Assembly: GCA_023525715.1 (NCBI GenBank)
Contig: CM042015.1
Coordinates: 81,869,250 to 81,933,249, forward strand
Length of the DNA: 64,000 nt
Reading direction: 5' to 3'
Source of the DNA: Cichorium intybus
Taxonomy: Eukaryota; Streptophyta; Magnoliopsida; Asterales; Asteraceae
The first letter of the stretch is position 1. Each line of letters opens with the position of its first letter. The notes beneath the pieces were generated by a model, which saw only the letters and a list, made by a program, of their open reading frames with translations, ran no database searches and was not told the DNA's origin. Below are positions 1-10,192 of this stretch, piece by piece. A program made the translations under genes and the position numbers.

Positions 1-130
1 GGCCCCTAAAAAAATTTAGCAAAACCATTTATAAAAAAATATTTTCTAGCATTTTTAATAATGATAGTTTTAAAGATACATATAACTATAACAATTACAA
101 GTAGTCATTTTTTAATAACTTGGTGTTTTC

Positions 131-252
131 CTTCAATATTTGGAACTATTGTCATAACCTTGATCCCTTATATAATTCATATTAAGATGTAACAATTTCA
201 GTACATCTAATAATTCATTAAAAATTCTTATCCCCGAAGTACCATTTGATTT
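131..252 (-). pseudogene. hAT transposase (TTF/DUF4371-type) fragment
   Basis: On the minus strand about 40 codons read without a stop and resemble the hAT transposases with a TTF-type zinc finger. The stretch includes FNELLDVLKLLHLNMNYIRD followed by QGYDNSS; the family typically has a GQGYDNGS motif here. A stop follows directly. The flanks hold GGGCCCC words (1-7 and 339-356) that may mark element ends. It is a short dead relic. Assignment rests on motif memory only. Confidence 0.5.
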
Positions 253-1628
253 AAAAAAATTATAAAGATATTCAACAACTTGTATTTATTAGAAGACAAA
301 TATATACATATATATTATATTGGACATACAATTTTTGGGCCCCTAAGACGATGGGCCCTGAGCGGTGTGTTGACCATCCTCAAGAACGGGCCTGTTTCCA
401 CGTTTCCCTCCAAGTATCATATTCTAGAAACATAAAGGTTACACCATAGGAATTATGAACAAGAAACGAATGGAAATTATTAGAGAATTATAAACCTCTT
501 TTTGGTCCCTTTCTTTTTGTTTTTTCATTTGTACCCATGCTACACTTAGAGGCAATCTTTGTTTCTTGGAAGGCTGCAACCAATTTCAAGAAAAATGCAA
601 TTAAAGAAATAAAATTAACCACGATTTGTTACAAAAAAAAGAAAAAAAAAAGGTTTTCTCATCTCACCTTTCCACCAAGAGAAACTACTTTCTTGTTTTC
701 CAAAGCCTTCTTTTCTTTCCATGTCATATGGTAGGGTCCTGAATGTATATATATATTACAAGATAAGTAACTTTGTTAGATTGCTTTCATGAAAATCGCG
801 TTTTTATTTTTATAAATCTACTTTACACCAAGATAGTGAAACAAACTAAATTGCAAGTCGACAACTTAAATTCAAGTTTCAGAAAAAAAAAAGAAAAAAA
901 AAATAGTACCCATATACTCGATGTCTTTCAATATCGATTTCGATTCCTTGAATGTTGAAGTTGCTTCCTCTTTGTTTCCTCGCTTCATCATCTTTCTCTT
1001 ATCCATTATTGTTGAGTTCAATCTGTCTGACAATCAAAACAAAGGCATAGACATGTTCTTGTTTATACTTCACAGGAGAGATGGTAAATAGTATTTTTAG
1101 TATAAAATTTGAAGTGTCTTACTTCAATACTGATTCAAAAGAAAAAACGAATAGAGAAATATCAATTAGGTCTTTAAGAACGTGGATAACTATTTAGTTT
1201 CGTTGATCTAACTTAATGCCCACAATTACTTTCTTTCCCTCCTATACTACCAATTCTTTACAGAATCATGATCACGACATAATGCTAACCAACAAGTGCC
1301 AAAAACATCGATTCACATTATACATGGCAAAATTGGACACGGGAATAAATAAACAGGGACAAAAACAGATCCTGCTATTGGAAACTGAAACAAAGTATGA
1401 GCGGGTTAGAAATCATATTACATTGTAGTGATGAATTTATCGATTGAAAGGTTACAGCGAAATCTTTTGTGGAGGAACTCCTGGTGTTTGGGGAGTAAAA
1501 CTGTAAAAGGGACTTTCGACGTAAAACCAAGAGTGGCATATAGGATACAACTCTTACCCTATTTTTTTCTTGTGGATTTGACGGTTTTACACTTGGGCAG
1601 CAACCTTGCTGAATAAGGGATACTTAGG
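253..1628. other. AT-rich intergenic, no gene seen
   Basis: This stretch holds homopolymer tracts (A-rich near 630-660 and 880-905) and only short open frames with no recognisable domains. GGGCCC-rich sequence at 339-395 looks like a transposon terminus, but I could not pair it with a second end. Confidence 0.5.
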
Positions 1629-2554
1629 CCATGTTTGGAAACCACATTTGCCTTGTAAGTTAGATTTTTTTGAGTTTTTTCACTTTGCATGTTTGGCGGA
1701 CCAAAAACAAGCTTATAAACAAGCATATAAGCTAACATTTTAAAATGTTACTATAAATAACGTTTAAAGTAACTTTTTCAAATATTCCAAATTTACACTT
1801 CAATATACTACGTACTGATAAAACATTTATCTACAAATTTGATTTCCATTTTCGAGAGCCACGTCACGAGATGCGAGAACTTCGTGATAATATTACGAAT
1901 ATGATATGAAATGCAAAAAATTTAAATTAAAATCAGAAAACTTTTATTTAGTATTTACTTTAATTTAATTTAATAGATTATGTTTTTTCTTATACTATTG
2001 AATTAATTTTGTATGTATCATTTTATAACAACCTCAATAACTTGCACAAAAGTGGGGCTAACGATTTTGACGTCTTCAAAGCGGCCATAGATCAATACGA
2101 AAAAACTACACCTACCCGTAAAATATTTTCGTATGTCAAACATTGGTTAGAGTTGAACTAGTGTCGAAAATGGCAGCGTTTCGAGGAATCGAATTCTTCC
2201 GCTTTATCTCTTCCATAACTTCTCCACACCTTCGAAAACACAAGTTGTTCGTTGAGCATCAAGAAGCCATTAGAAAAGATGCTGAACAAGCTTTTGGAGT
2301 TCTACAAGCTCGTTTTGCATTTCTTCAACTCTCATGTCTTATATGGGACAATGATATGATGAGACGAATTATGATTGCGTGTATCATCATGCATAATATG
2401 ATCGTTGAGGATGAACGACACGCATACATTAACTATTATTATGCATCAGAATTTCTAAATGGCATTCCTACAAACCGACAACAAAGAACCTCTACTGAAT
2501 ATGATGAACAACCTTATGAATACTCTACTGAACGAATCGCAAACCTATCAAGAT

Positions 2555-2800
2555 TAGGGGTGTGCGCGTTATGGTGCGGTGTGGTTTTATAAGCAAAAAC
2601 GCAGACCGCACCGCATATGCGGTTTGAGTTTTTGAAAACCACAGACCGTACCACAAAGGTCCTAAACCACATTATGCGGTGCGGTTTGGTAAGGGTGGTT
2701 TGTGCGGTTTTAATACGGTAAATTTCATAGTATACATACATACATACATACATACATACATACATACATACATACATACATACATACATACATACATACA

Positions 2801-2875
<75 letters not shown>

Positions 2876-3002
2876 CGTGGTGCGGCTTGAACCGCAGTTT
2901 TGTGACTATAAACCACAAACCGCACCAAGGTGTTTCAAATTCGCATTATGCGGTGCGGTCTGGGCGGTTTATGCAGTTTGTGTGTTTTGGTGCATACCCG
3001 TA
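2555..3002. mobile_element. hAT-type MITE (GCGGT-word family)
   Basis: This 448-bp element is flanked by a perfect 8-bp duplication, ATCAAGAT (2547-2554 and 3003-3010). The ends TAGGGGTGTGC and, inverted, TACGGGTATGC form imperfect terminal repeats. An 8-bp TSD and TAGGGGTG-like ends are hAT hallmarks. Both subterminal regions are filled with TGCGGTGCGGT words. It has no coding capacity. It sits inside the PIF transposase relic and is therefore younger than that relic. Confidence 0.8.
2731..2874. repeat. (CATA)n-(TA)n compound microsatellite
   Basis: About 100 bp of uninterrupted CATA repeats run directly into about 44 bp of TA repeats inside the hAT MITE. Long open frames here on both strands are repeat artefacts. 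Confidence 0.97.
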
Positions 3003-3092
3003 ATCAAGATATATGACTAATAGGACACAACTTCGAAATATAGAAGTTCAACACTCTAAAAAATGATTTAATTGAGCACATATGGAAAAAAA

Positions 3093-3844
3093 ATCGGTAT
3101 TTATGAATAATTATGTAGTTTGCATCTTTCTTATGTTATGAGTGTAACTTGATTTATCCATTTTATTAAGTATGTTTGATGAATGTAAAATAATTTTTAT
3201 GTATTTTTATTTAGTTCCATATTTAAAATAAAAAATGTATTTATTTTTAAATAAAATAATAATTTTAATAGAATAGAAAATAATCATACAATATTTTTAT
3301 TTAATAAAATGTTGGTTTAGATGCTGTTAATGGATGTAAAAAATTAAATTGGATTTAATTGTGTATATAGAAAGAAAAAAAAACGAAATCGGTTTTTTAA
3401 TAAGAAAGTTGATAGGAAGTAATCTAATTTATATGTTACAATACTCGATTAATTTTTTTTGGTTTGAGGCTCGGTTGTGTGACCACTACTATAAAGAAGT
3501 CACCGATCAGAGAAAGTGTTGGTCACAATAATATCAAATTATCAATAGCGTTAGATAAATTTATACTTATTGTAGACATCCGTAAGTCCCTATTACAACT
3601 TCTTTTACTTTTTTATAATTTGATCTTCAAATTTTCATTTTAAACGTAAATAAACGAAAAATAAAATTCGGATTCGTCAAATTTGACAACTGATTTTATG
3701 AAGTACAAACCAGTGTTCAAACTAAGATGATGTTTGCAAAAGAATTTGTTTTTAGCGGGAAATAAAGTCATGTTATGCTTATCTCTTTAACGAGTTAGGA
3801 GTATAGATACTCGATGGGCGAGGCAGCCGTCTTAAAAGAAAAGA
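3093..3844. other. AT-rich intergenic, no gene seen
   Basis: Low-complexity AT-rich DNA with no recognisable coding region, RNA gene or transposon terminus. Confidence 0.5.
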
Positions 3845-4930
3845 CTAAAGTTACTATTGATCATAAAATTTTTAGTTTTGTGTTTATTTAATCGCTTAAC
3901 GCAATTTAAATTTTAACATGGTCATTAATTTGATACTTTTGTTCCAAAGGGTAATTATGATATATGACACGTAATTTATATATATATTTTTTGCTATTTA
4001 AGATCATTAATTTTTTTATCTAATGTTATTAAACTTTATTTAATAATTAATCACTAAATTTTTAAAAATGTGTTCACACATTTAATTTTGTTTTTTGTAT
4101 CTTTTTAAAAATGTTATATTTTTATAACTTCATTTTTACGATGTTTTTTCACAATTCATTTGTATATATTTTGATCACAATTCGCTTTTTCATGGTTTTT
4201 TTTTTTTTCAAAATCCACTTTTACAACTTCTTTTTTATTTCGTTTTTACATGTTTTTTCACAATCCGTTTTTACAACTTTATTTTTTTACTTCAGTATTA
4301 AATGTCTTTTACAATTTCTTTTTACATCTTCATCATTTTCACTTGTAAAACTGAAGTTGTAAAAATAGATTGTGAAAAATATGCGAAAGAGGTGATGTAA
4401 AAATAGATTATGAAAAAAACATATATAAACAATTTACAAAAATAAAGTTAAAGCAAAATAAAAGTCGATGTTGTAAAAATAGATTGTGAAAATAATATGT
4501 AAGAAGTAGTAAATTGAAATTGTACAAACAAATTGTGAAAAAAATATAAAAACCAGTACAACTGTGTACAAACAAATTGTGAAAAAAATGTAAAATGAAG
4601 TAAAAATAAAGTTAAAATATGAATTCTAAAAAAACAAGTAAAATGAAATAAAATATAAAGTTGTAAAAACGCATTTTAAAGAATATATAAAAACGAATGT
4701 GTACAATTTCAAGAGTTTAATGACTAATTATAGTCTTAAAATGTTACATGTTCTTAGATATAAAAAAAAAGTTTAATGACATTGAATAGTCAAGAAAAAT
4801 TAGGTAACATGCCGGTTATAATGACAAATTCGGATAAAAGTATCAAGTTAAATGACATCTTAAAATTTAAATTGAGTTAAGTGATCAAATGAATACAAAA
4901 CCAAAGTTTAGTGATCACTCTTGACCTTAA
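3845..4930. mobile_element. Long-TIR fold-back element
   Basis: The left part (about 3850-4330) and right part (about 4350-4930) are diverged inverted copies. For example CTTAACGCAATTTAAATTTT on the left matches CTTAACTCAATTTAAATTTT read from the minus strand of the right arm. Arms of roughly 400-500 bp leave almost no unique centre. Subrepeats of the kind TTTTTACAACTT / TTTTTTCACAAT recur in each arm. There is no coding capacity. Long-TIR Mutator-like or Foldback origin is likely; I could not settle the exact ends or a TSD. Confidence 0.65.
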
Positions 4931-5167
4931 CCCTTAAAGAAATAGATATGTGAGACATATCATATTTTCATTTATAATTTTAGAGTTAATAACGGTTTAG
5001 TTCTATTCTCTAGCAGTTCGTTTTTTGTGATCATATGATTCCTATGTTTGTCATTTGTTACGAATAATGTTCATATGTTTTTATTGAACCATGTAAAATG
5101 ACTAAAATGACCTTATATTGTGTCTTTTGATATTTATGTTAATATAATATTAAATATGGATCCCTGG

Positions 5168-5436
5168 TAGAGGTGCACAAAAAATCCGGTTTTTTTTTAA
5201 ATCGGGAAAAAAACCGGAACCGGGTTTCTAATAACCGGTTTTCTATCTCAAACCGAACCGGTTTTTTATCCCGGTTTTTCTTTCGATTAACCGAATCGAA
5301 CCGGTTTAAAAACCGAAAAAAACCGGCCAAAACCGGACCGGTTATAACCGAAACCGGTTGGACCCAAACCGGTTTTTGAAAAAACCGGTTATAAAAAAAC
5401 CGGAACCGGTTTTTAACCGGGTTTTGTGCACCTCTA
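5168..5436. mobile_element. hAT-type MITE (AACCGGTT-word family)
   Basis: This 269-bp element has near-perfect 15-bp inverted ends, TAGAGGTGCACAAAA and TTTTGTGCACCTCTA. The flanking 8-mers are ATCCCTGG (5160-5167) and ATCCCCAG (5437-5444), a 6/8-matching TSD. The whole interior is built from AACCGGTTTT-type words, so it folds strongly and has coincidental frames on both strands. It is non-coding and depends on a hAT transposase in trans. Confidence 0.8.
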
Positions 5437-5444
5437 ATCCCCAG

Positions 5445-6120
5445 TCCGCCCTACCCGCCTCTTCTCGCCCCCCTCCCCCACCAACTTAACTCCATAAACT
5501 ATTATTCTTTGCATACATTATTTGAACTCCCTTGCATAAGCTACTTGGAAATAGTTTAATGGAATAAGTATTTATAATCTTTAAGTGCATAATAAGGTCT
5601 CAAAGGTTTAAGTGTTTACATTTTCAAACAAGATGCAAGGTGTGCAACACAAATCTGCAGCATTCATACCCCAACACATACTCTATTGTGGTCATGTAGG
5701 TTTGTTTGCAGTGACTCCATTCATGAGGCATAACTTCCTATTTGCACGGGGGATTAGTGGAGGTGTACGAAAGTTGTATTGTACACCCTCTTTAGGGGAG
5801 CCACTTCCCGTAAAAAATCTACAACATAAGGCTAAAGTCTTCATTTATTTTCATTCACAATTGCATCAAGGAACGCCATAGATCTTTATTTTACTAAACT
5901 GTTCATCGTCTTCATTGGATCATCCTATTTATTGGCTCATGTCTTTATTATATTTGAGTTGGAATGGAAGAAAAAGGGAAAAAGGCATATAGCAGGGCCA
6001 ACAAATGTTGTTGCAATCATATTCGTTGTATCGTATGATTTTGCTAACATCATCTTCACAAACTAACACTAATTAGAGATAAAGCAACTAACGGTAAAAA
6101 AATTCACAAGAAAAATGCAT
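5445..6120. other. Intergenic with one unrecognised frame
   Basis: A C-rich start (5450-5480) is followed by ordinary AT-rich DNA. A frame of 89 codons at 5612-5881 has no domain I recognise and no supporting context, so I do not call it a gene. Copia pol debris begins near 6121. Confidence 0.4.
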
Positions 6121-6273
6121 CCATAAAATGTTAGAGAAGTTCGATTTGAAAGGTGCTAGAGTTGTAAGTACACCATTTGGAAGTCACATGAAGTTTACAA
6201 AGAAACATTCACCATAGACGGATGAAGACTAGGAAAATATGACTAAAGTTCATTATGCATCGGTAATGGGAAG

Positions 6274-6728
6274 CTAGGCAGTTATCGCGATCCAAAATCA
6301 AATAGCGGTTACCGGCCACTATATAAAATAGCGGTTTTAACGATGGTATAACGTTGTTTTTATATTATATATAATTAATATTTATACTCTTATATTCATC
6401 CGTAACACTTGAATTTTTGTTAATTAGAATGATATCTCATAACAACAGTTATATCCCATAATAAGCAATATACACAAAACAATGACGTTAACACACTTTC
6501 AAAATCAAGAACTCATTCTTTTTTCAAAAAATTCGATAAAAAGTCCTTAGGTTAACATAGCGGTTGTAGCGCCGCTATATCAATATAAAATAGCGGAAAA
6601 TCGCGATAAATAACAGCCTTTCCCGACACCAACAGTGTCATCGTTAAAACCTATCATTAAATGCTTTAAAATAGCAGTCGCATGTCGCTAAATGTTATAA
6701 CGTTACTATAGCGCTATTAACTACATAG
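6274..6728. mobile_element. MITE, probably hAT type (AGCGGT words)
   Basis: The ends CTAGGCAGTTATCGCG and, inverted, CTATGTAGTTAATAGCG are imperfect inverted repeats. The flanking 8-mers ATGGGAAG (6266-6273) and ATGAGAAA (6729-6736) match at 6 of 8 positions, and removing the element restores the copia reading across the site. Words such as ATAGCGGTT and ATCGCGAT recur inside. No coding capacity. Confidence 0.6.
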
Positions 6729-6833
6729 ATGAGAAATTTGATGATGTATGCTATTGTATGAACATGGCCAAATATCGTTCGTATAATGGAGTCCATTAGC
6801 ATATTTATGTCAAGTTTACGGAAAGAGCACTAC

Positions 6834-7004
6834 AAATTATAAAGCACGTGTTGCCAAATGACTTTTAGCCCAGTGGCATCAGGTGTTGCCCTTCCTACAT
6901 GAAGTCGTAGGTTCAAGTCTCGTTGGAGACAAGATGGTATTAATGTGTAGTTTAGGAGTAAGACTACGTTAGTTTGCAGTTAAAAAAATTATAAGGCACG
7001 TGTT
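6834..7004 (+). mobile_element. tRNA-derived SINE with 19-bp TSD
   Basis: A pol III A-box-like TAGCCCAGTGGCA (near 6866) and B-box-like GGTTCAAGTCTC (near 6912) lie about 45 bp apart, as in tRNA-derived SINEs. The roughly 133-bp body (6853-6985) ends in an A-rich tail. It is bracketed by 19-bp direct repeats beginning AAATTATAA (6834-6852 and 6986-7004) that differ at one base. This is a target-primed insertion mobilised by LINE machinery, into the copia relic. Confidence 0.8.
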
Positions 7005-7030
7005 CACGGTTAGGGAACATTAGTTAATTA

Positions 7031-8654
7031 CATCCTATTAAATTCTATAATATATATATATATATTTTTAGTGTGACTCTTTTAAAACAATTGTTTATTA
7101 TTGTGTCAACCGATGAAAGATTATGAAGATATTTTGTTGGAATAGTTAGAAAGTTACTTATAAACTATTTATAAAAAACCATTTTGTAAAATGCAATATA
7201 ATTTGAAGATATTAAGGGTTAATTTTAGAAAAGATTAAACATTTGGAGCGCTTTTCTGTCTTACCTTTTTATTTTGACATTTTACCCAAATATCATGTTA
7301 CCGTCTAGTAAAATTGTTTTTCTTTTCCGAAAAACAATCAAAATATTGTCTTTTATGCTTTGATAATTTATAAAAATGGTTACTGTTGTATATTAAAAAT
7401 TGGAAGTTCAGTAAAGTTAATTATTTCTCTCTCATTCAAAGCCATGGACACTTTGTAACACTCTCGATTGTTTTTCAATAAAAATTATACATTTCAACGA
7501 GTTTTCAATTTGCTATGAAACAAAGTGGAGTTTGAATTGGATTCTTTTATTATTGATGGTCTTTTTCCGTATCCTTCCAAGTTCAAGACTTAACACAATA
7601 ATACACAAAGTTGAAGTTGGTCAAAAGAGGAAATCGATACTATTGCTATTTATTGGATACAAGTTGTTGGTGCATATTTAACACAATATTACACAAGCCA
7701 TCGGGGTTAGTCCTATTTATTTTAATATTCATATAATAAATAAATAAAATATATCTTAAAAAAGGTTATTTTATCTTAGAGAGCAAACTCGAAAAAATAA
7801 TCAACTTAGACATGACTTTTGAACAGAAAACAGTTAAAACGATACTTTAAAGCTTTGACATGCAACATGAACAATTCTTGTAATATACGTGCAATACAAG
7901 TAATAAATGATATTTATGTAAAAGACCCAAACTTTGAATAACCTTTTAAGCAGATTTTTTTTATATAAAATAGTAACATATAATGGGATAAAAAGTCAAA
8001 ACAAGAAGGTAAAACAATCTTGGAAATTTAACATGGTGGAAATAAATAATTCTATCTTTCTCATCCCTTATGTCACATTAGCCCTCATCAACTTTGTTTC
8101 CTTCTCTTTTTCCATTCGTTCATTCATGCTTAAGGGACAAGTTTAATTGAGAACCTAAAAAAATTGAAATAACATAATAAACAATTTTTTGATTTTTTTT
8201 TTCTAAAAAAATTATACTCAAAATTTTGTAATTGTGCAATTTAGAGATTCAAAAAAATATATATTAAACAAAATCATTTTTTTGTATATACATAGTATAT
8301 GCATATGCATAGTATATGCATAGTCCTATGCATATAAAAAAGATTTTTTTGAATGTTTTTAAATCTCTAAATCGCAGGATTTAATGATATTTACAAATGT
8401 TTTGTTTTGAAAAAAACTTATACGCATATTATATGCATATATGTATGTGAATATTTATATGCATAGACATGTGAATATTCACAGTTTTGGCAACCACATG
8501 GACCAAAACTATGAAAAAAACTTGAACTAACAGTATAAAAACATGTCAACTAGAAAGACCAAAACTATAATTTACTTTAATATTTATAAATACGGAAATC
8601 CCCAATAAAGTCCTAATATTTTGGCTGAGTTTATGAAAAAGCCAAATTATTTTT
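7031..8654. other. AT-rich intergenic, no gene seen
   Basis: No gene is supported. Repeated ATATGCATA / TATGCATAG palindromic words lie at 8285-8335 and 8420-8470. One copy of a unit recalling the fold-back arms downstream (CAATAAAGTCCTAATATTTT-like) lies at 8604-8640. Confidence 0.5.
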
Positions 8655-9700
8655 TTTAAAAAAAGAATACAGAATACCGGCTAATGTATTCAAATTAGCC
8701 TTTTTATTTTTTTTAACATTTTTAGCAGATAAACTACATGTTTTATCTTCAGTAAAGTCCTTATATTTTAATCAAGTTTACGGAAAAGTCTCAACATGTT
8801 TTATCTTCAATAAAGTATTGATATTTTGGCTCACTTTACGGAAAATATTACGTATTTTACATGTATTTGTGTCTTTAATAACGTGTTTATACGTTTGAAA
8901 AACGTTTATATAGATATTTATACATGTATTTATTTAAAATACGTAAAAATACTTTAAAATACATGATTATAAGCAACATAATAACTTCATAATTATCTAA
9001 CAATATGAATTCTAAACAAAATTTATAGCAACTAATATTGAATATCGTTTTTGAAACCACGAAATCATTGTTATTAGAACCTAAACTAAACAAGAAATAC
9101 TGATAATCATCTAGTTCCGTGAAATTCAATTTTGTTCGGACACTTTTTAGTCCCGTTCTGTCTAATCCCTGTAAACAAACTTACCAAAATCGATATCCGT
9201 CATTTGGAATAAATACATGAATAATATGTATTCTTTTACGTATTTATACGTTTAAAAAGGCATTTATACATGTATTTTTAAGTATTTTTACGTTATTAAA
9301 TACGTTAGTAAAGATGTATAAATACGTTATGGAAGACGTATTTTTAATTTTTATATTATTAAATACTTTATTTTTAAGTATTTTTTATAAATACTAAAAA
9401 AATACATTTTCAAATATATAAATACGCTATTAAAAACGTAAATACAAGTAAAAATACGTAATTTTTTCAAAGTAACTAAGCCAAAATATTGAGATTTTTC
9501 CGTAAACTGAGCCTAAATATTATGACTTTATTGAAGATAAAACATATTGGACTTTTTCCGTAAATTGAGCCAAAATGAGAATCTATTGAAGATAAAAATA
9601 CAATTTTTTTCTAGCAATGTAACCTGCTGAAAAAATTAAAAGAAAATAATTTGAATACATTAACCGATTTTCTGTCATTTTTTAAAAATAAAAAATAATT
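8655..9700. mobile_element. Long-TIR fold-back element
   Basis: The left arm (about 8660-8960) and right arm (about 9240-9690) are inverted copies. CGGCTAATGTATTCAAATTA on the left corresponds to CGGTTAATGTATTCAAATTA on the minus strand of the right arm. Inside each arm a unit of about 75 bp containing TTTTATCTTCAATAAAGT and TTTACGGAAAA is directly repeated. The centre is rich in ACGTATTTATACG-like words. No coding capacity. It is probably a Mutator-like or Foldback element; no confident TSD. Confidence 0.65.
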
Positions 9701-9938
9701 AATTTTTTTATTAATTAAATTAAAATATTAAAAATTTATTATAAATTTCGTTATTGATAATCAAATAAACGAGACATTAGTTTTGGTTATTTTGTGAATA
9801 ACCCCTAATTTTAAGTTGTCAATAAATTGGGTCGCCTTTCACGACTGCTGATATAGAAAGGGTATATTTACAATTTTAAAAACTAGTCCTAAACAGTAGT
9901 GTTGGGGGCATGGTCAATAAAATAACTAATCAAGTCAT

Positions 9939-9976
9939 GCCACGTCAGAAAAGCTCGTGAAGACAGTCGACGTGGC
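9939..9976. promoter_or_regulatory. Inverted pair of ACGT elements upstream of LCYE
   Basis: GCCACGTC (9939-9946) and GACGTGGC (9969-9976) are perfect inverted copies separated by 22 bp, about 220 bp before the LCYE start codon. ACGT cores of this form are bound by plant bZIP and bHLH factors (light and ABA signalling). A third ACGT (GACGTGA) is at 10123-10129. Function in this promoter is inference. Confidence 0.45.
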
Positions 9977-10132
9977 ACTAATAGATGTATGCTGAAGAAC
10001 TCATCTCCTATCCATTCAAACCAGTCAGAAAGAGATAGAAAGCGTAGAACAGATTTCGAGATATTTTCCTTCAAATTTTCGTAATCAAAATTTCGTTGCC
10101 GAGAATAGAACAGCATCTCAATGACGTGAAAG

Positions 10133-10142
10133 TTTATAAAAG
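10133..10142 (+). promoter_or_regulatory. Probable TATA box of LCYE
   Basis: TTTATAAAAG lies 51 bp before the LCYE ATG at 10193, which would leave a 5' UTR of only about 20-30 nt. No other TATA-like element is better placed. Assigned by position and sequence alone. Confidence 0.45.
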
Positions 10143-10192
10143 CCGCCGAATCATTTGTAATCTAGAAATTTTGATTTGTGATAGAAGAATCA

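Larger units (their letters stand above)
1629..3092 (+). mobile_element. Decayed PIF/Harbinger element
   Basis: A Tourist/PIF-like terminus, GGCCATGTTTGG, follows a TTA at 1626-1628, the 3-bp target usual for PIF/Harbinger. The C-terminal part of a PIF transposase follows from about 2170. No matching right-hand terminus was found before 3800, so the element is truncated or decayed. The terminus and the transposase belonging to one element is inference. Confidence 0.45.
2170..3092 (+). pseudogene. PIF/Harbinger transposase C-terminal fragment
   Basis: The frame at 2143-2554 contains the classic plant PIF/Harbinger DDE-domain tail: KLFVEHQEAIRKDAEQAFGV, then QARFAFLQ and IACIIMHNMIVEDER. After the hAT MITE at 2555-3002 the homology resumes with NRTQLRN and, in another frame, KNDLIEHIW near 3062-3088. 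The C-terminus therefore carries at least one frameshift besides the insertion. The N-terminal half, with the first two catalytic Asp residues, is absent. It is a dead fragment of a nuclease that once cut and pasted PIF elements. Confidence 0.8.
6121..7030 (+). pseudogene. Ty1/copia RT-RNase H junction relic
   Basis: Before the inserted MITE the reading MLEKFDLKGARVVSTPFGSH, then KVHYASVMGS, matches the copia region between reverse transcriptase and RNase H. Stops interrupt it (for example after KKHSP). After the MITE the homology continues as MMYAIV, TWPNIV and FMSSLRKEHY, equivalent to the usual LMYAM-CTRPDI-FMSNPGKEHW. It was then hit again by a SINE within the KEHY region. It is an old dead fragment, useful as the substrate that orders the two insertions. 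Confidence 0.75.

Noticed and set aside
1428..1616. 62-codon frame in the left intergenic region
   Set aside because: No recognisable domain on either strand.
2731..2830. CRISPR-like regular repeats
   Set aside because: Simple microsatellite without spacers in a eukaryotic genome.
2514..3020. Open frames of 67-134 codons on both strands rich in Tyr-Ile, Tyr-Val-Cys-Met or His-Thr
   Set aside because: They are translations of the CATA/TA microsatellite inside a MITE, not genes.
5139..5379. Two overlapping frames of 63 and 68 codons on opposite strands
   Set aside because: Both are readings of the AACCGGTT-word MITE.
5612..5881. 89-codon frame with coding-like composition
   Set aside because: No recognised domain, promoter, intron structure or homologous neighbour. 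Left as unannotated sequence.
10178..10192. GTG start 15 bp before the LCYE ATG
   Set aside because: Plant nuclear genes use ATG. Homology begins at MECFGARNMT (10,193).
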